DNA from: Sideroxydans sp.
GTDB lineage: Bacteria; Pseudomonadota; Gammaproteobacteria; Burkholderiales; Gallionellaceae
NCBI GenBank assembly: GCA_028687425.1
Contig: JAQUAD010000007.1
Location: forward strand, 1 to 64,000
Direction of reading: 5' to 3'
DNA length: 64,000 nucleotides
Below are positions 36,463 through 47,700 of this stretch, piece by piece; positions within the stretch are counted from its first letter, which is position 1, and the number at the start of each line of letters is the position of its first letter. The position numbers and the translations under genes were made by a program. A model generated the notes under the pieces. The model had not been told where the DNA came from, did no database searches, and was given only the letters and a program-made list of their open reading frames with translations.

Positions 36463-37590
36463 ATGTTTGGCGGACAAATTAAGCAGGATTACCAAGCAGC
36501 CCAGAGTCGTCTGCTGGAAACAGAGCGCGATATAGCCAATCTGCGCGACGAGCTGGCCAGACTGGAAACTCAGCGAGAGTCGTATCGGGAAGAAGCTGAG
36601 CAAGCGAAACTGAAATGCGCAGTGGCCGACAAGATCTACGCCAACATGCAGGGGTTCGGCGAATCCTTCATCGCCTTGCAAACTTCGCAGGTGGCGGCGG
36701 CTACTTCCCTGCGCGAAGAAAAGCAGCATGCGGTAGAAGCGGCGCATGTCTCGGTGAGCAATCGCGAAGCCGTGCTCAACATCGCATCCAGTCTCGAATC
36801 GCTGTCCGGCGATACCCTGCGCACATCCAAGAACGTACAGGGCCTGACCGCGCGCGCCGCGCAGATCGGCAGCATCGTGCAGCTGATCAAGGAGATCGCC
36901 GACCAGACCAATCTGTTGGCGCTGAACGCAGCCATCGAGGCAGCGCGTGCCGGCGAGCAGGGGCGCGGTTTTGCCGTGGTGGCGGATGAAGTACGCAAGC
37001 TGGCCGAACGTACTGCCAAGGCGACCAGCGAGATCTCCGTTATCGTCACGGCCATTCAGGATGAAACGCATCATGCCAGGACGCAGATGGAAGAATGGGC
37101 GGAGAAGTCGCAGGTATTCAGTCAGGATGTCGGTGCGGTGATGGAGAACATGAAGCACCTGCTGGATCTGTCGCATACCATGGAAGGCACCATCTCGGCC
37201 GCTGCGCTGCGCAGTTTCGTCGAAGTCGCCAAGATCGACCACATCCTGTACAAGTTCGAGATCTACAAAGTGTTCATGGGGATCTCCGACAGGGCGGCGG
37301 ATAGCTTCTCATCCCACACCGATTGCCGCTTGGGCCATTGGTACTTTGAAGGCGAAGGCAAGGATTGCTTCTCGAAGCTGGACGGTTACCAGGCGGTTGC
37401 CGTGCCGCATCAGGGTTTCCACCATAGCGGCAAGGAGGCCGTGGCCGCTTTCCATGCCGGCGACCCGCTACGCGGCATGGAGCTGGTGAGCAAGATGGAG
37501 GCCGAGAGCATGGCAGTCCTGGCAGCGCTGGAACGTATCGCCATTGCGGGGGAGAACGACAACAGCCTGTTGTGCGCTTCGCCAAACTGA
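36463..37590 (+). CDS. Soluble chemoreceptor with C-terminal zinc-binding CZB domain
   Basis: The protein has 375 residues without membrane helices. An N-terminal coiled coil (about 5-60) leads into a short MCP signalling hairpin (tip at about 145-185). A CZB domain (about 245-360) follows, with Zn ligands expected at IDHILYK, the Cys of [15 protein letters not shown] and the His cluster [12 protein letters not shown] receptors are reported to respond to zinc or to oxidants acting on the Zn-bound Cys. Its cytoplasmic location suits intracellular redox sensing. GGAGGAAG precedes the start. Confidence 0.9.
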   Translation: MFGGQIKQDYQAAQSRLLETERDIANLRDELARLETQRESYREEAEQAKLKCAVADKIYANMQGFGESFIALQTSQVAAATSLREEKQHAVEAAHVSVSNREAVLNIASSLESLSGDTLRTSKNVQGLTARAAQIGSIVQLIKEIADQTNLLALNAAIEAARAGEQGRGFAVVADEVRKLAERTAKATSEISVIVTAIQDETHHARTQMEEWAEKSQVFSQDVGAVMENMKHLLDLSHTMEGTISAAALRSFVEVAKIDHILYKFEIYKVFMGISDRAADSFSSHTDCRLGHWYFEGEGKDCFSKLDGYQAVAVPHQGFHHSGKEAVAAFHAGDPLRGMELVSKMEAESMAVLAALERIAIAGENDNSLLCASPN

Positions 37591-37650
37591 ATCCGGTGCC
37601 GAGTTCCGCTTGCCTGATCGATATTTTCCGGAACGCGGCACCCGCCCAGC

Positions 37651-38466
37651 ATGACGCATCGTGAATTCGCTTTCACCGACCGGGACTTTCAGAAGATTCG
37701 GGGCCTGATCCACCGCTACGCGGGGATTTCGCTCTCCGACAGCAAGCAGGAGCTGGTCTATAGTCGTCTGGCGCGGCGTTTGCGTGCGACCGGGTTAGGA
37801 ACCTTCGCTGAATACGTGAACTTTTTGCAAAAGGGACACGAAGACGAATGGGAGGCTTTCGTCAATTCCCTGACCACCAATCTCACCTCTTTTTTTCGCG
37901 AGGCGCACCATTTCAGGATCCTGGCCGAGCATCTGCAAAAACTGGGCAAGTCGCAGCCAATCAACCTGTGGTGTTCGGCCTGTTCGACCGGGGAAGAGGC
38001 CTATTCGATGGCGATCACCGCGGTCGAGACATTCGGCAGCTTCGACCATCCAGTGCGCATCATCGCTTCCGATCTGGATAGCCATGTATTGGCTACGGCC
38101 AAGAGCGGACGTTTCAAGGATGAGGCGGTGCAAAAGCTGGGGGAGACGCGGCTGGAACGTTTCTTCATCCCGGACGGTGCCGGATATTTCAAAGTGCGTC
38201 CCGAGTTGCAACGTTGCATAGAGTTCAAGCGCATCAACCTGCTTGATATGAAGTACCCGCTTCCTCACAAGCTGGACGGCATCTTCTGCCGGAATGTGAT
38301 GATTTACTTCGACAAGGAAACTCAATTCAACATCCTGAAGAAGTTCGCGCCGCTCATGCATGCGCACGGTCTGTTGTTCGCGGGCCATTCGGAGAGTTTC
38401 TATCATGCTGCCGCCTACTTTAAATTGCGCGGGCAGACCGTTTACGAATTGATTCGCAATGCTTAG
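37651..38466 (+). CDS. cheR: Chemoreceptor glutamate methyltransferase CheR
   Basis: The protein has 271 residues. The N-terminal helical CheR domain (about 5-75; IHRYAGISLSDSKQELVYSRLARRLRA) is followed by a SAM-dependent methyltransferase domain with LWCSACSTGEEAYSMAI, IASDLDSHVLATA and DGIFCRNVMIYFD. It adds methyl groups to receptor glutamates for adaptation. Its end overlaps the start of cheB by 8 bp. Confidence 0.95.
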   Translation: MTHREFAFTDRDFQKIRGLIHRYAGISLSDSKQELVYSRLARRLRATGLGTFAEYVNFLQKGHEDEWEAFVNSLTTNLTSFFREAHHFRILAEHLQKLGKSQPINLWCSACSTGEEAYSMAITAVETFGSFDHPVRIIASDLDSHVLATAKSGRFKDEAVQKLGETRLERFFIPDGAGYFKVRPELQRCIEFKRINLLDMKYPLPHKLDGIFCRNVMIYFDKETQFNILKKFAPLMHAHGLLFAGHSESFYHAAAYFKLRGQTVYELIRNA

Positions 38467-39070
38467 CGGCGTTCATGCCGGGCGCATCATCGTCGTCGGC
38501 TCCTCCACGGGCGGCACGGAAGCCTTGCGGGTCTTTTTGTCGCAGATGCCGGTCGATGCCCCGCCCATACTGATCGCCCAGCACATGCCGGAGTCCTTCG
38601 TGCCGGCCTTTGCGGCGCGTCTGGACGGATTGTGCGTGCTGCGGGTGAAGATGGCCGAGCAGGGGGAGGAAGTCAAAAGCGGTACTGCATACATCTCTCC
38701 CGGCAACGTGCATATGGAGATAGCCAGGCACAGCCCGGGTTATTGCATCGTGCTGAAAGACGATCCGCCGGTGAACTTTCATCGGCCATCGGTGGAAAAG
38801 CTGTTCAGGTCTGCAGCACAGGTGCTGGGCATCCATGCGCTTGGCGTGATGCTGACCGGCATGGGCAAGGATGGGGCGGCAGCCATGCTGGAGATGAAAC
38901 AGGCCGGCGCCATCAATCTGGCGCAGAACGAAGAAAGCTGCGTGGTGTTCGGCATGCCGCGCGCCGCGGTGGAACTGGGGGCGGTGGATGAGGTACTGCC
39001 GCTGGACATGATCGCCGGGCGTGCGATCCTTCGCAGTCGCGAAATCCAGGCGGGACGGGAAAGAGGCTAG
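38459..39070 (+). CDS. CheB-type methylesterase without receiver domain
   Basis: The protein has 203 residues. Only the catalytic domain is present: Ser in VGSSTGGTEAL, His in AQHMPESF and Asp in TGMGKDGAAAM. E. coli CheB has about 350 residues with an N-terminal receiver, which is missing here, and cheR occupies the upstream DNA. Demethylation/deamidation may therefore be constitutive or regulated by a separate protein. It is convergent with the minus-strand receptor at 39093. Confidence 0.9.
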   Translation: MLSGVHAGRIIVVGSSTGGTEALRVFLSQMPVDAPPILIAQHMPESFVPAFAARLDGLCVLRVKMAEQGEEVKSGTAYISPGNVHMEIARHSPGYCIVLKDDPPVNFHRPSVEKLFRSAAQVLGIHALGVMLTGMGKDGAAAMLEMKQAGAINLAQNEESCVVFGMPRAAVELGAVDEVLPLDMIAGRAILRSREIQAGRERG

Positions 39071-39092
39071 CCCGCCGGGATTCCGCTGCCGA

Positions 39093-40562
39093 TCAGCTGG
39101 AGTGCGTCATGTGCGGATGTTTCTCGTAGACCACCTTGTCGATGATCGCCATCACGTCCAGACTGGCTTCTTCGGCGACCTTCAGCTGGTCCATGATCTG
39201 ATCCTGCAAGCTCTCGTCGTGGGCCCAGTTCATCTCCATCAGTGTCAACATGCGATGCACCGATCCGTGTACCTTGCTGTGCGGCACATCCAGCTTGCGG
39301 AATGAAGGCATGTCGCCGAACACTTCCTTGCCGGCACCGGCATACCATTTGCCCAGGCGGCAGTTCTGATGATCCACGCCTACCGCAGCCTTGAACTCTT
39401 CATTGTTCCAGTCGTTGACCAGCACATAGGCACGCTGCTTGTAGATGACGTGGTCGACCTTCACCAGTGATGCGAAGCTCAGATCCTGCGCATAGCGGGC
39501 GCTGGACAGCGACGTGACGGCCGACTCGTAGAATTGGCCGAACTTGTGTTCCAGTTTGCCGATGACACTCTGCGAGGAATTGGCGATCTCGTGCATCTCC
39601 TGGGAATCGGTCAGCATCTTCGCCGCCTCGCTCTGCAGCATCAGCATGATGCGTCCGATGGATTCCGAGGCGTTCTTGGTGTTCTCCGCCAGTTTGCGCA
39701 CTTCGTCCGCCACCACGGCAAAGCCGCGTCCGGCTTCGCCCGCACGGGCCGCTTCGATGGCGGCATTCAAGGCCAGCAGATTAGTCTGGTCGGCGATGGA
39801 AGTGATCAGGCCCACCGCTTTGGTGATCTCGCTGCTGCGTGCATTCAGATTGGTGATGGCCTCGTTGGCATGGTTCACCCGGGCTACGATGCCCGACAGG
39901 CGCTGCACCACATCCTTCACCGATTCGCGGCTCTCTTCCGCATCTTCACGGGTGCGGCGCGAGAGATTTGCCAGCTCCGCCATGTTGTCGGTGATGGTCT
40001 TCAGGTCGTTCTGGTTGGAGACCAGGTTCTTCAACAGGTTGTCGGTGTTCAGGTGATGGGCGCGCGACAGCATATGGGTGCGCATGGCGCTGCGCTTCTG
40101 TTCCGCCATGCCTTCCAGCAGGATGTTCTGGTTGGACAAGCCTTTCTTGAATCCGCCGTGAACACCGCCGACCATGGCCTGACGGTTGAAGTTTCCTTCC
40201 AGATTGGCGCGGAAGCTGGTTTCCTGTTCGCGGAAGAAGGTCGCCAACTGGTCCAGCATGTCGTTCACATCCCAGCACAGCAGGCTGATCTCGTCCCGTG
40301 AATGCCCGATGCCGGTGACACGGGAATTGAACTTGCCGGCTGCGACGGCATTAACCACCGTTTCGACTTTCTTCAGCGGCGCCAACCACTGGCGAACCAG
40401 CCATTGGCCCAACGCCGAGACTGCAACGCCCACGACCAGGAAGGTGATCATGAATGCATCAAAACCGTGACGGGCAAAGCTGGTCAGGATGATGACCAGC
40501 GTGCCGAAGGAGAACGCCCACAACAGGGCGGAAAACCTAGATTGCAAGGACCAGTTCATCAT
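39093..40562 (-). CDS. Membrane chemoreceptor with CZB domain, partner of a separate PAS protein
   Basis: The protein has 489 residues. Two closely spaced membrane helices (about 10-28 and 35-55) leave almost no periplasmic domain. HAMP-like (60-115), signalling hairpin (tip near 255-290, AGEAGRGF) and a C-terminal CZB domain (about 365-480; [31 protein letters not shown] and [11 protein letters not shown]) follow. The start overlaps the end of an Aer-type PAS gene by 26 bp. A very similar PAS + receptor pair lies at 55811-57815. Receptor and PAS together resemble Aer split into two polypeptides, with a zinc/oxidant sensor added. Confidence 0.9.
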   Translation of the reverse strand: MMNWSLQSRFSALLWAFSFGTLVIILTSFARHGFDAFMITFLVVGVAVSALGQWLVRQWLAPLKKVETVVNAVAAGKFNSRVTGIGHSRDEISLLCWDVNDMLDQLATFFREQETSFRANLEGNFNRQAMVGGVHGGFKKGLSNQNILLEGMAEQKRSAMRTHMLSRAHHLNTDNLLKNLVSNQNDLKTITDNMAELANLSRRTREDAEESRESVKDVVQRLSGIVARVNHANEAITNLNARSSEITKAVGLITSIADQTNLLALNAAIEAARAGEAGRGFAVVADEVRKLAENTKNASESIGRIMLMLQSEAAKMLTDSQEMHEIANSSQSVIGKLEHKFGQFYESAVTSLSSARYAQDLSFASLVKVDHVIYKQRAYVLVNDWNNEEFKAAVGVDHQNCRLGKWYAGAGKEVFGDMPSFRKLDVPHSKVHGSVHRMLTLMEMNWAHDESLQDQIMDQLKVAEEASLDVMAIIDKVVYEKHPHMTHSS

Positions 40563-41055
40563 AGCTCATTCCTTTTTCGTTCAGGAGATCCACCAGGATC
40601 TTGGTGGAGGCCGCGATGGCATTTGCCGGACCAGCCTTTCGTTCCGCTTCCAGCATGGCGGCATACAGCGGCGTCACCGCGTCGATGCCGCTGCGTTTCG
40701 GTTTGCGTCGTACCGAGAAGTAACCGTTGATGTTGCCGGACGAATCGAAGGTTGGCGTGACATTGGTGAACACCCAGTAGAAACCGCCATCCTTGGACAT
40801 GTTCTTCACATAGGCGAAGCACTCTTCCTTCTTCTGGATCTTGTCCCACAGCAGCTGGAACACTGCGCGCGGCATGTCCGGGTGACGGATGATGTTGTGC
40901 TGGGTGCCCAGCAGTTCGTCTTCCCGGTATCCCGAAAATTCGATGAAGATGCGGTTGCCGTAAGTGATGCGGCCTTTAAGGTCGGTCATGGAGACGATGA
41001 AGTCATCGTCCCTCATCACCCTTTCGACCGTGGTCGGTGTGATATTTCTTTTCAT
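40537..41055 (-). CDS. Stand-alone Aer-type PAS protein
   Basis: The protein has 172 residues. The PAS fold (about 15-125) has the Aer signature: [38 protein letters not shown] and YWVFTNVTP. The residues expected around FAD are present by analogy. It contains no membrane or signalling segment, so it must act through a partner, most simply the overlapping receptor gene downstream. It is divergent from flhB with a 204-bp shared control region. Confidence 0.88.
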   Translation of the reverse strand: MKRNITPTTVERVMRDDDFIVSMTDLKGRITYGNRIFIEFSGYREDELLGTQHNIIRHPDMPRAVFQLLWDKIQKKEECFAYVKNMSKDGGFYWVFTNVTPTFDSSGNINGYFSVRRKPKRSGIDAVTPLYAAMLEAERKAGPANAIAASTKILVDLLNEKGMSYDELVLAI

Positions 41056-41224
41056 GCGGCCCCCTCCTGCCTGAGTATTGCTTGCATATCGTTGATGGTG
41101 ACTTTCGTATTGACCCGAATCACCTGTAACAATGATGCCATCTTATTCCTGACTTGAGCAGAGTAAAACTCGCAATAAGAAGGTAATTCCCCTTTAATTC
41201 CCGTGCTTGCCGCGCGCGCGCGGG

Positions 41225-41232
41225 GCCGATAA
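41225..41232 (+). promoter_or_regulatory. Possible sigma-28 -10 element before flhB
   Basis: An exact GCCGATAA lies 27 bp before the flhB ATG. The expected -35 position (41206-41209, CTTG) does not match TAAA, and the spacer is a (CG)n run. This is a candidate only. Confidence 0.4.
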
Positions 41233-41259
41233 TCGCCGCACCGATACAGGACGGATGCC

Positions 41260-42408
41260 ATGGCCGATCAGGACAGCGACCTAGAAAAAACAGAATCGCC
41301 CTCGCAACGCAAACTAGACAAGGCGCGCGAGGAAGGGCAGGTCGCGCGCTCGCGCGAGCTATCCACCTTCATGGGTCTGGTGGCGGGCGGTGCAGGCTTG
41401 TGGCTGATGGGTGAAATGCTGGGGCAGGGCATGTTGCGCCTGCTGCATAACGGCCTGACCCTCGATCGGGCGCTTGCCTTCAATATCGACCTGATACTGC
41501 CGCGTCTGAGCGAGCTGTTCACGGATGTCTTGCTGACCTTTGTGCCTTTGCTCGGACTGCTGCTGCTGGTGGCGCTCCTCGCGCCCATGCTGATGAGCGG
41601 CTGGAATTTTTCGCCCAAAGCATTGCAGCCCAAATTCAGCAAACTCAACCCATTCAGTGGCATCAAGCGCATGTTCTCGGTGAACAGCCTCATCGAGCTG
41701 ATCAAGGCCTTGGGCAAGGCCGCCCTGGTGGGCGGGATAGGCGCATGGGTGGTGTGGGCAAATCGCGATGAAGTATTGCAACTGGTCAGCGAGCCAGCCG
41801 TGCGTTCCATCCCGCATTTGAACACCATGATCTGGTGGAGCTTCGCCGCCATCATGGCCGGCATGCTGTTGATCGTACTCATCGACGTGCCGTTCCAGTT
41901 GTACGAGCACACCAAGAAGCTGAAGATGACCAAGGAAGAAGTGCGTCAGGAATCCAAGGAGACCGAAGGCGATCCGCAGGTCAAGGGACGCATCCGCAGC
42001 ATGCAACGAGAGATCGCACGCCGCCGCATGATGTCCGAGATTCCGACCGCCGACGTGGTGGTGACCAACCCGACCCACTACTCGGTCGCGCTCAAATACA
42101 GCGAAGACAAGATGCGCGCGCCCATCGTGGTCGCCAAAGGATCGCACCTGCTGGCGGCGAAGATCAAGGAGATCGCCAGGGAAAACAACGTGCCCATCCT
42201 GGAAGCACCGCCGCTGGCGCGTGCCTTGCACAAACATAGCGAGCTAGGTGCACCCATCCCCGAAGCGCTTTATACTGCCGTCGCGGAAGTGCTGGCGTAT
42301 GTGTACCAACTGCGCCGATATAAGATAACGGGCGGGGTAAAACCGACGCTACCGGGAGAACTGCCGGTACCGAAAGAACTCGACCCGCTAGCGCAACAGG
42401 AAGGTTGA
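41260..42408 (+). CDS. flhB: Flagellar export switch protein FlhB
   Basis: The protein has 382 residues. The N-terminus MADQDSDLEKTESPSQRKLDKAREEGQVARSREL is typical. Four membrane helices (about 30-55, 75-110, 145-170 and 185-210) precede the cytoplasmic domain. The autocleavage motif is N270-P271-T272-H273. FlhB switches the flagellar export apparatus from hook to filament substrates. flhA lies about 6.6 kb downstream, with signalling genes between them. Confidence 0.97.
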   Translation: MADQDSDLEKTESPSQRKLDKAREEGQVARSRELSTFMGLVAGGAGLWLMGEMLGQGMLRLLHNGLTLDRALAFNIDLILPRLSELFTDVLLTFVPLLGLLLLVALLAPMLMSGWNFSPKALQPKFSKLNPFSGIKRMFSVNSLIELIKALGKAALVGGIGAWVVWANRDEVLQLVSEPAVRSIPHLNTMIWWSFAAIMAGMLLIVLIDVPFQLYEHTKKLKMTKEEVRQESKETEGDPQVKGRIRSMQREIARRRMMSEIPTADVVVTNPTHYSVALKYSEDKMRAPIVVAKGSHLLAAKIKEIARENNVPILEAPPLARALHKHSELGAPIPEALYTAVAEVLAYVYQLRRYKITGGVKPTLPGELPVPKELDPLAQQEG

Positions 42409-42471
42409 TTGCGAAGCGACCGTCCTTGTCAGCCTGTCAGGCGTTGCGAATAAGTAAGGCGAGGAGGCGGC

Positions 42472-43533
42472 ATGAAGGTGGTTATCATCGACGATGCGCA
42501 ATTGAATGTGACGATATTGCAGCATCTGGTGCGCAAGATCCCGGACTGCGAACCGGTCAGCTTCACGGAGCCGGTTGCGGCATTGGACTGGTGCCTGCAA
42601 AACGAACCCGATCTGGTCGTGGTCGACTACATGATGCCGGGGCTCAACGGCACCGATCTGACTGCTCGCTTCCGCGAGCGCTATCCTGATATTCCGGTGC
42701 TGATGGTCACGGCCAACCATGAGACCGAACTGCGCCATCGGGCACTGCAACTGGGTGTCACCGATTTTCTCAACAAGCCCCTGGACAATGCCGAATTCCT
42801 GGCCCGTGCCAAGAACATGCTCGCCTTGCGGCAAAGCCACAAGAACCTGGCGAACAGAGCAGAATGGTTGGCCGAGGAGGTCAGCAAGGCGACTGTCAAG
42901 ATTGTCGAGCAGGAGCGCGAAACGATATTCTGCCTGGCGCGTGCCGCCGAATATCGCGACCCGGAAACGGGCGGACACATCAAACGGATGGCGCATTATT
43001 CGCGCCACATCGGCAAAAACCTCGGTCTGTCCGCGGAGCAGCAGGAACTGTTGCTGGAAGCGGCACCAATGCATGACATCGGCAAGGTCGGCACGCCGGA
43101 CCTCATCCTGCTCAAGCCCGGCAAACTGACGGACGAAGAATTCGGCATCATGAAACAGCATGCAGTGATCGGTTATGAAGTGTTGAGCGCCAGCAGTTCG
43201 CCCTTGCTCAAGATCGCCGCCGAGATCGCGCATACCCATCACGAGAAATTCGACGGCAGCGGCTACCCGCGCGGATTGAAGGGCAACGATATTCCGCTGT
43301 TCGGCAGGATCGTGGCGGTGGCGGACGTGTTCGACGCCCTGACTTCTGAACGGCCGTACAAGCGGGCATGGCCGATAGATGATGCCTGCCAGCTGCTGCG
43401 TGAAGGGAGCGGCAGGCATTTCGATCCCGATTGTCTGCAAGCTTTCTTCAAGGATTTCGAGCAGGTGCTGGCGATCAAGGACCGCTTCGTCGATGAGGCT
43501 CCTGCGCAACGGCTGCCGGACGAGTTGGTCTGA
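42472..43533 (+). CDS. Response regulator with HD-GYP phosphodiesterase output
   Basis: The protein has 353 residues. The receiver domain (about 1-120) has IIDDAQLNVT, the phosphoacceptor in VVDYMMPGLNG and Lys in FLNKPLDN. The HD-GYP domain (about 150-335) has GGHIKRMAHYS, MHDIGKVGTPD and HHEKFDGSGYPRGLKG, with all metal ligands. It is a RpfG-like c-di-GMP phosphodiesterase. The gene for its likely partner kinase may be the large hybrid kinase at 44781. A GAGGAGG site is present. Confidence 0.95.
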   Translation: MKVVIIDDAQLNVTILQHLVRKIPDCEPVSFTEPVAALDWCLQNEPDLVVVDYMMPGLNGTDLTARFRERYPDIPVLMVTANHETELRHRALQLGVTDFLNKPLDNAEFLARAKNMLALRQSHKNLANRAEWLAEEVSKATVKIVEQERETIFCLARAAEYRDPETGGHIKRMAHYSRHIGKNLGLSAEQQELLLEAAPMHDIGKVGTPDLILLKPGKLTDEEFGIMKQHAVIGYEVLSASSSPLLKIAAEIAHTHHEKFDGSGYPRGLKGNDIPLFGRIVAVADVFDALTSERPYKRAWPIDDACQLLREGSGRHFDPDCLQAFFKDFEQVLAIKDRFVDEAPAQRLPDELV

Positions 43534-43655
43534 TACGGAAGCTGACACAGTGATCCTGGCCCTTCTTCGCTTGCAATGTACGCGGTCGGTCCGGGGCGCT
43601 GTGCCGCGTGGAAGTCGTAACAGGCAGGCCAACTAAAATATACAAAGAGGGCGTC

Positions 43656-44771
43656 ATGGAAACGATGCAGGTCAGATGGAAAGAAGGCACAGGCTGGGGC
43701 GTGCTGCCCGAGGGCGCTGCATCTGCCGATGGTGTGCTAGTGTTCGGAGACAGCCCCTATTTCCGGAGCGAAGCCTGTTATGCGGACTTGCGCAGGATGT
43801 TTCCCGGGGCGCATCTGTTCGGTTGTTCCTCTTCGGGCAGCGTCTTCGGTACCGAGATCAGCGATGGTGATGTCGTGGCCAGCGCGTTCAAGCTGGGCCG
43901 ATCCTCGGTAAGACTGGCCAGCGTCATGGTGGATGCCGCCACCTCTTCCGAGCAGGCAGGCCGGCAATTGATGGATGCCCTGCAAGCGGACGATCTGCGG
44001 CATGTGGTTGTGCTCGCGGATGGTTTGCAGGTGAACGGCAGTGACCTGGCACGCGGGCTGAACAGTTCGGGCGTACCCGTCACCGGCGGACTGGCAGGCG
44101 ACGGCACGCGCTTCGGCAAGACCTGGGTGATGGCTGACGGCCCGGCCCGTACAGGTCAGGTGTCGGCATTGGGATTCTACGGAGAGATCACCATCAAGAG
44201 CGGCTGCTTCGCGGGCTGGGAAGAGTTCGGCGCGGAACGCTTGGTCACCCGCTCGGCCGGCAATGTCGTGTATGAGATCGACAAGCAGCCTGCGCTGGAT
44301 CTGTACAAGAAATACCTGGGGGAGCTGGCTGCCGAATTGCCGGCCAGCGGCTTGCGCTTTCCGCTGAGCATCCAGCAGAACAAGAGTGAACGTCCACTGA
44401 TCCGGACACTGCTGGCAGTCGACGAGAGTGCGCACAGTCTCACATTCGCCGGGGACGTTCCCGAGGGTTATCTGTGCAAGCTGATGCGCACCGACCTGGA
44501 CGGCCTGATCGAGAGCGCAGGCCTGGCCGCACAAGCTGCGCACTCGGCCGAGGCGCGATCGCAAGGCCTGTGCCTGGTGGTGAGCTGCGTGGGACGCAGG
44601 CTGGTGATGGGTCAGCTCACCGAAGACGAACTGGAGATCGTCCAGGATACGCTGGGCGATGGGACCGCTGTCACGGGCTTCTACTCTTACGGCGAATTGG
44701 CCCCTTTCAGCGATGTCATGCTGTGCCAGTTGCACAACCAGACCATGACGCTGACCAGTTTCTACGAGTAA
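43656..44771 (+). CDS. FIST-domain sensory protein
   Basis: The protein has 371 residues from the ATG at 43656; the frame is open upstream without a good site. The FIST N domain (about 20-200; LFGCSSSGSVFGTEISDGDVVASAF and VPVTGGLAGDG) and FIST C domain (210-350; RLVMGQLTEDELEIVQD and GFYSYGELAPF) are complete. FIST domains are thought to bind small ligands such as amino acids. It ends 9 bp before a five-PAS hybrid kinase, a pairing common for FIST proteins, so it probably presents a ligand signal to that kinase. Confidence 0.9.
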   Translation: METMQVRWKEGTGWGVLPEGAASADGVLVFGDSPYFRSEACYADLRRMFPGAHLFGCSSSGSVFGTEISDGDVVASAFKLGRSSVRLASVMVDAATSSEQAGRQLMDALQADDLRHVVVLADGLQVNGSDLARGLNSSGVPVTGGLAGDGTRFGKTWVMADGPARTGQVSALGFYGEITIKSGCFAGWEEFGAERLVTRSAGNVVYEIDKQPALDLYKKYLGELAAELPASGLRFPLSIQQNKSERPLIRTLLAVDESAHSLTFAGDVPEGYLCKLMRTDLDGLIESAGLAAQAAHSAEARSQGLCLVVSCVGRRLVMGQLTEDELEIVQDTLGDGTAVTGFYSYGELAPFSDVMLCQLHNQTMTLTSFYE

Positions 44772-44780
44772 GACGCAGAC

Positions 44781-47700
44781 ATGCACCGTCTTCTGGAACG
44801 TCAACTGCGGCGACAATTCGGCAAGGACTTCGTGCCGGACGAATCCATGCAGGCTTTCCTCGACCTGGTGGACGGCCACTACCAGCAGCTGGAGAAGGAG
44901 CAGCGTTTGCTGCAGAACGCGCTGGAGATGAACTCCACCGAGTTGAACTCGGCCAATGAACTGTTGCGCGCACAGAATGCGGAGATGACGCGGAACCTGC
45001 TGAATGCGCTGAACAACGGCGTGTTCTCCATCGACCTGAACGGTGTGCTGACATTCATGAATCCGGCGGCCGAAAGCCTGCTCGGATACGCGGCTGCGGA
45101 CATGATCGGCAAACCTGTCGATGAAGTGGTGCGGCTCGCTTCGGTCGGCGACAGCGGCTCGGAGCCGGACAGGCAGCTGATGCGCATCATCAGGGAGGGC
45201 GTCGCAGACGAAGGCAAGGCGCATCTGATCGTGGCGGCCGGCCCGCTCGTTCCCGTTGAATACCGTTCGCAACCGATCCTGGTCGAAGCGCGGCGGGTCG
45301 GGTCGGTATTGAGTTTGCAGGATATCAGCAAACGGGTGGAAGCCGAGACCAGGATAGCTGCTGCAAATGAACAGCTCCGTTCAACGCTCAGTGAACTTGA
45401 GTTCCAGAAATATGCTCTCGATCAGCACTCGATCGTCAGCATCGCCGATGCTGCCGGGAAGATCCTCTATGCCAACAGCAAGTTCAGCCAGATCAGCCAG
45501 TACACGCAGGAAGAATTGATCGGACAGGACCACCGGCTGTTGAACTCCGGCCACCATGCACCCGCGTTCTTCCGGCAGATGTGGCAAACGATCAGCCAGG
45601 GCAAGATATGGAAGGGCGAGGTCAAGAACCGCCGCAAGGACGGTTCGTTCTACTGGGTGGATTCCACGATCGTCCCGTTCATGAACAACCAGGGCCGGCC
45701 ACTCCGATACATCTCGATACGTTCCGACATCACCTTGCGCAAGGAGGTGGAAGCGCGCATCGAAGAGCAACTGAGCTTCTATGAGAACATCAGCGAAACG
45801 CTGGGCGAGGGGATTTATGTCCAGTCCCTGGACGGCACCTGCATCTACGTCAATTCCGAAGCGGAAAGGTTGCTGGGCTGGCCGCGCGACGAGTTCATCG
45901 GCAAACCGGTGCATGACACCATCCACACCCATACGGCCGAGGGCCGACCCTTGCCGGGATACGAATGCCCCATCATGCTGGATGTCGTCGACAACGGCAT
46001 CTCGCGCCGCGATGACCAGGTGTTCGCGCGCAAGGACGGCAGTTTCTTCCCGGTCGAGATCTCATCGCAGCCGGTCATACGCAACGGGATGTTCGAAGGG
46101 GTGGTCGTCGCGTTCCGCGATGTCAGCACCCGCAAAGAGGGCGAACTTTCCCTGCGCCGTGCCATGGAGCGACTGGACCTGGCGCTGGATGGTTCCGGGC
46201 TGGCCTTGTGGGATTGGGACATCCAGCAGGATCGTGTCTATCTGAGCGAGCGCTGGGCACGCATACTGGGCGAGCCGCAACGGGACATCGTGGTCGGTAT
46301 CGAGCAGCTCTATGCGCACGCGCACCCGGAAGACCAGCCCATGCTGCAGCAAGCCTTGAAAAAAGTGCTGAAGGGCGAAGAACAATACTACTCGGTCGAA
46401 TTCCGGCTGCAGCGGCATGACGGCGCCTGGCTGTGGATCCATACCCACGGCAAGGTGGTGGAACGCGATGTGAGCGGCCGTGCCATCCGCATGAGCGGCA
46501 CGAATGCGGATGTTACTGCCAGAAAACATGCCGAAGAAGCGATGCAGCGTTCCGAACTCCGCATGCGTACGCTTTATGAAACGACCAGCGATGCGGTGAT
46601 GCTGCTGGACGAGCACGGCTATATCGATTGCAATGCGGCCACGCTGGAATTGTTCGGCTGTGTTGACAAGGCCGAGTTCTGCAAGCTGGGGCTGGCCGAT
46701 CTGTCGCCGCCCTACCAACCCGACGGCAGCGATTCGCGCAATCTTGCCGCGCGCCAGATCGGCATCGCCGTGGCCCAGGGGAATCACCGTTTCGAATGGG
46801 TGCACAAGCGCGCCGACGACGGTCGCGTGTTCGATGCGGATGTGCTGATGACCGCGATGGTCATTGACGACCGGCCGGTGTTGCAGGCGACGGTGCGCGA
46901 TATTTCGGAACGGAAACAGGCGGAGTCGTTATTGCACCATGCCAAGGAGCTGGCGGAGCAGGCGGCGCGCGCCAAGAGCGATTTTCTGGCCAACATGAGC
47001 CATGAGATCCGTACCCCGATGAACGGCATCATCGGCATGACCGATCTGGCACTGGACACGGAACTCGATCACGAACAGCGCGAATACCTGACCCTGGTCA
47101 AGACGTCGGCCGCCTCCCTGCTGCACATCGTCAACGACATCCTGGATTTTTCCAAGATCGAATCGGGCAAGCTGGACATCGAGGAGATCGAGTTCTCGCT
47201 GGAGCAGATGTTGCGCGAGACCATGAAGTCGGTGGCCCTGCGCGCCCATCAGAAGTCGCTGGAGCTGCTGCTGCATGTCGACAGCAACGTGCCCGATCAC
47301 CTGCTCGGTGACCCGGGACGCCTGCGGCAGGTGATCATCAACCTGGTGGGGAATGCCATCAAGTTCACCGAGCGGGGCGAGATCGAGGTTGCCGTGGCGT
47401 GCCGTCTGGACGCGGCACGTGCCAATGCGGCGATCACCATCAGTGTGCGCGACACGGGGATCGGCATCCCGCGCGACAAGTTCCAGACCATCTTCGAATC
47501 GTTCTCGCAGGCGGACAGTTCCACCACGCGCAAATATGGCGGCACCGGGCTGGGTCTCACCATCTCGTCCCAGCTTGTGGCGCTGATGGGCGGACAGCTC
47601 AAGGTCGAGAGCGAGCTCGGCAAGGGCAGCGAGTTCTCGTTCACCATCGACATGGCCATTACCTCCGACAAACCGCTGGCCGAATATCAGCGCACCGGCA

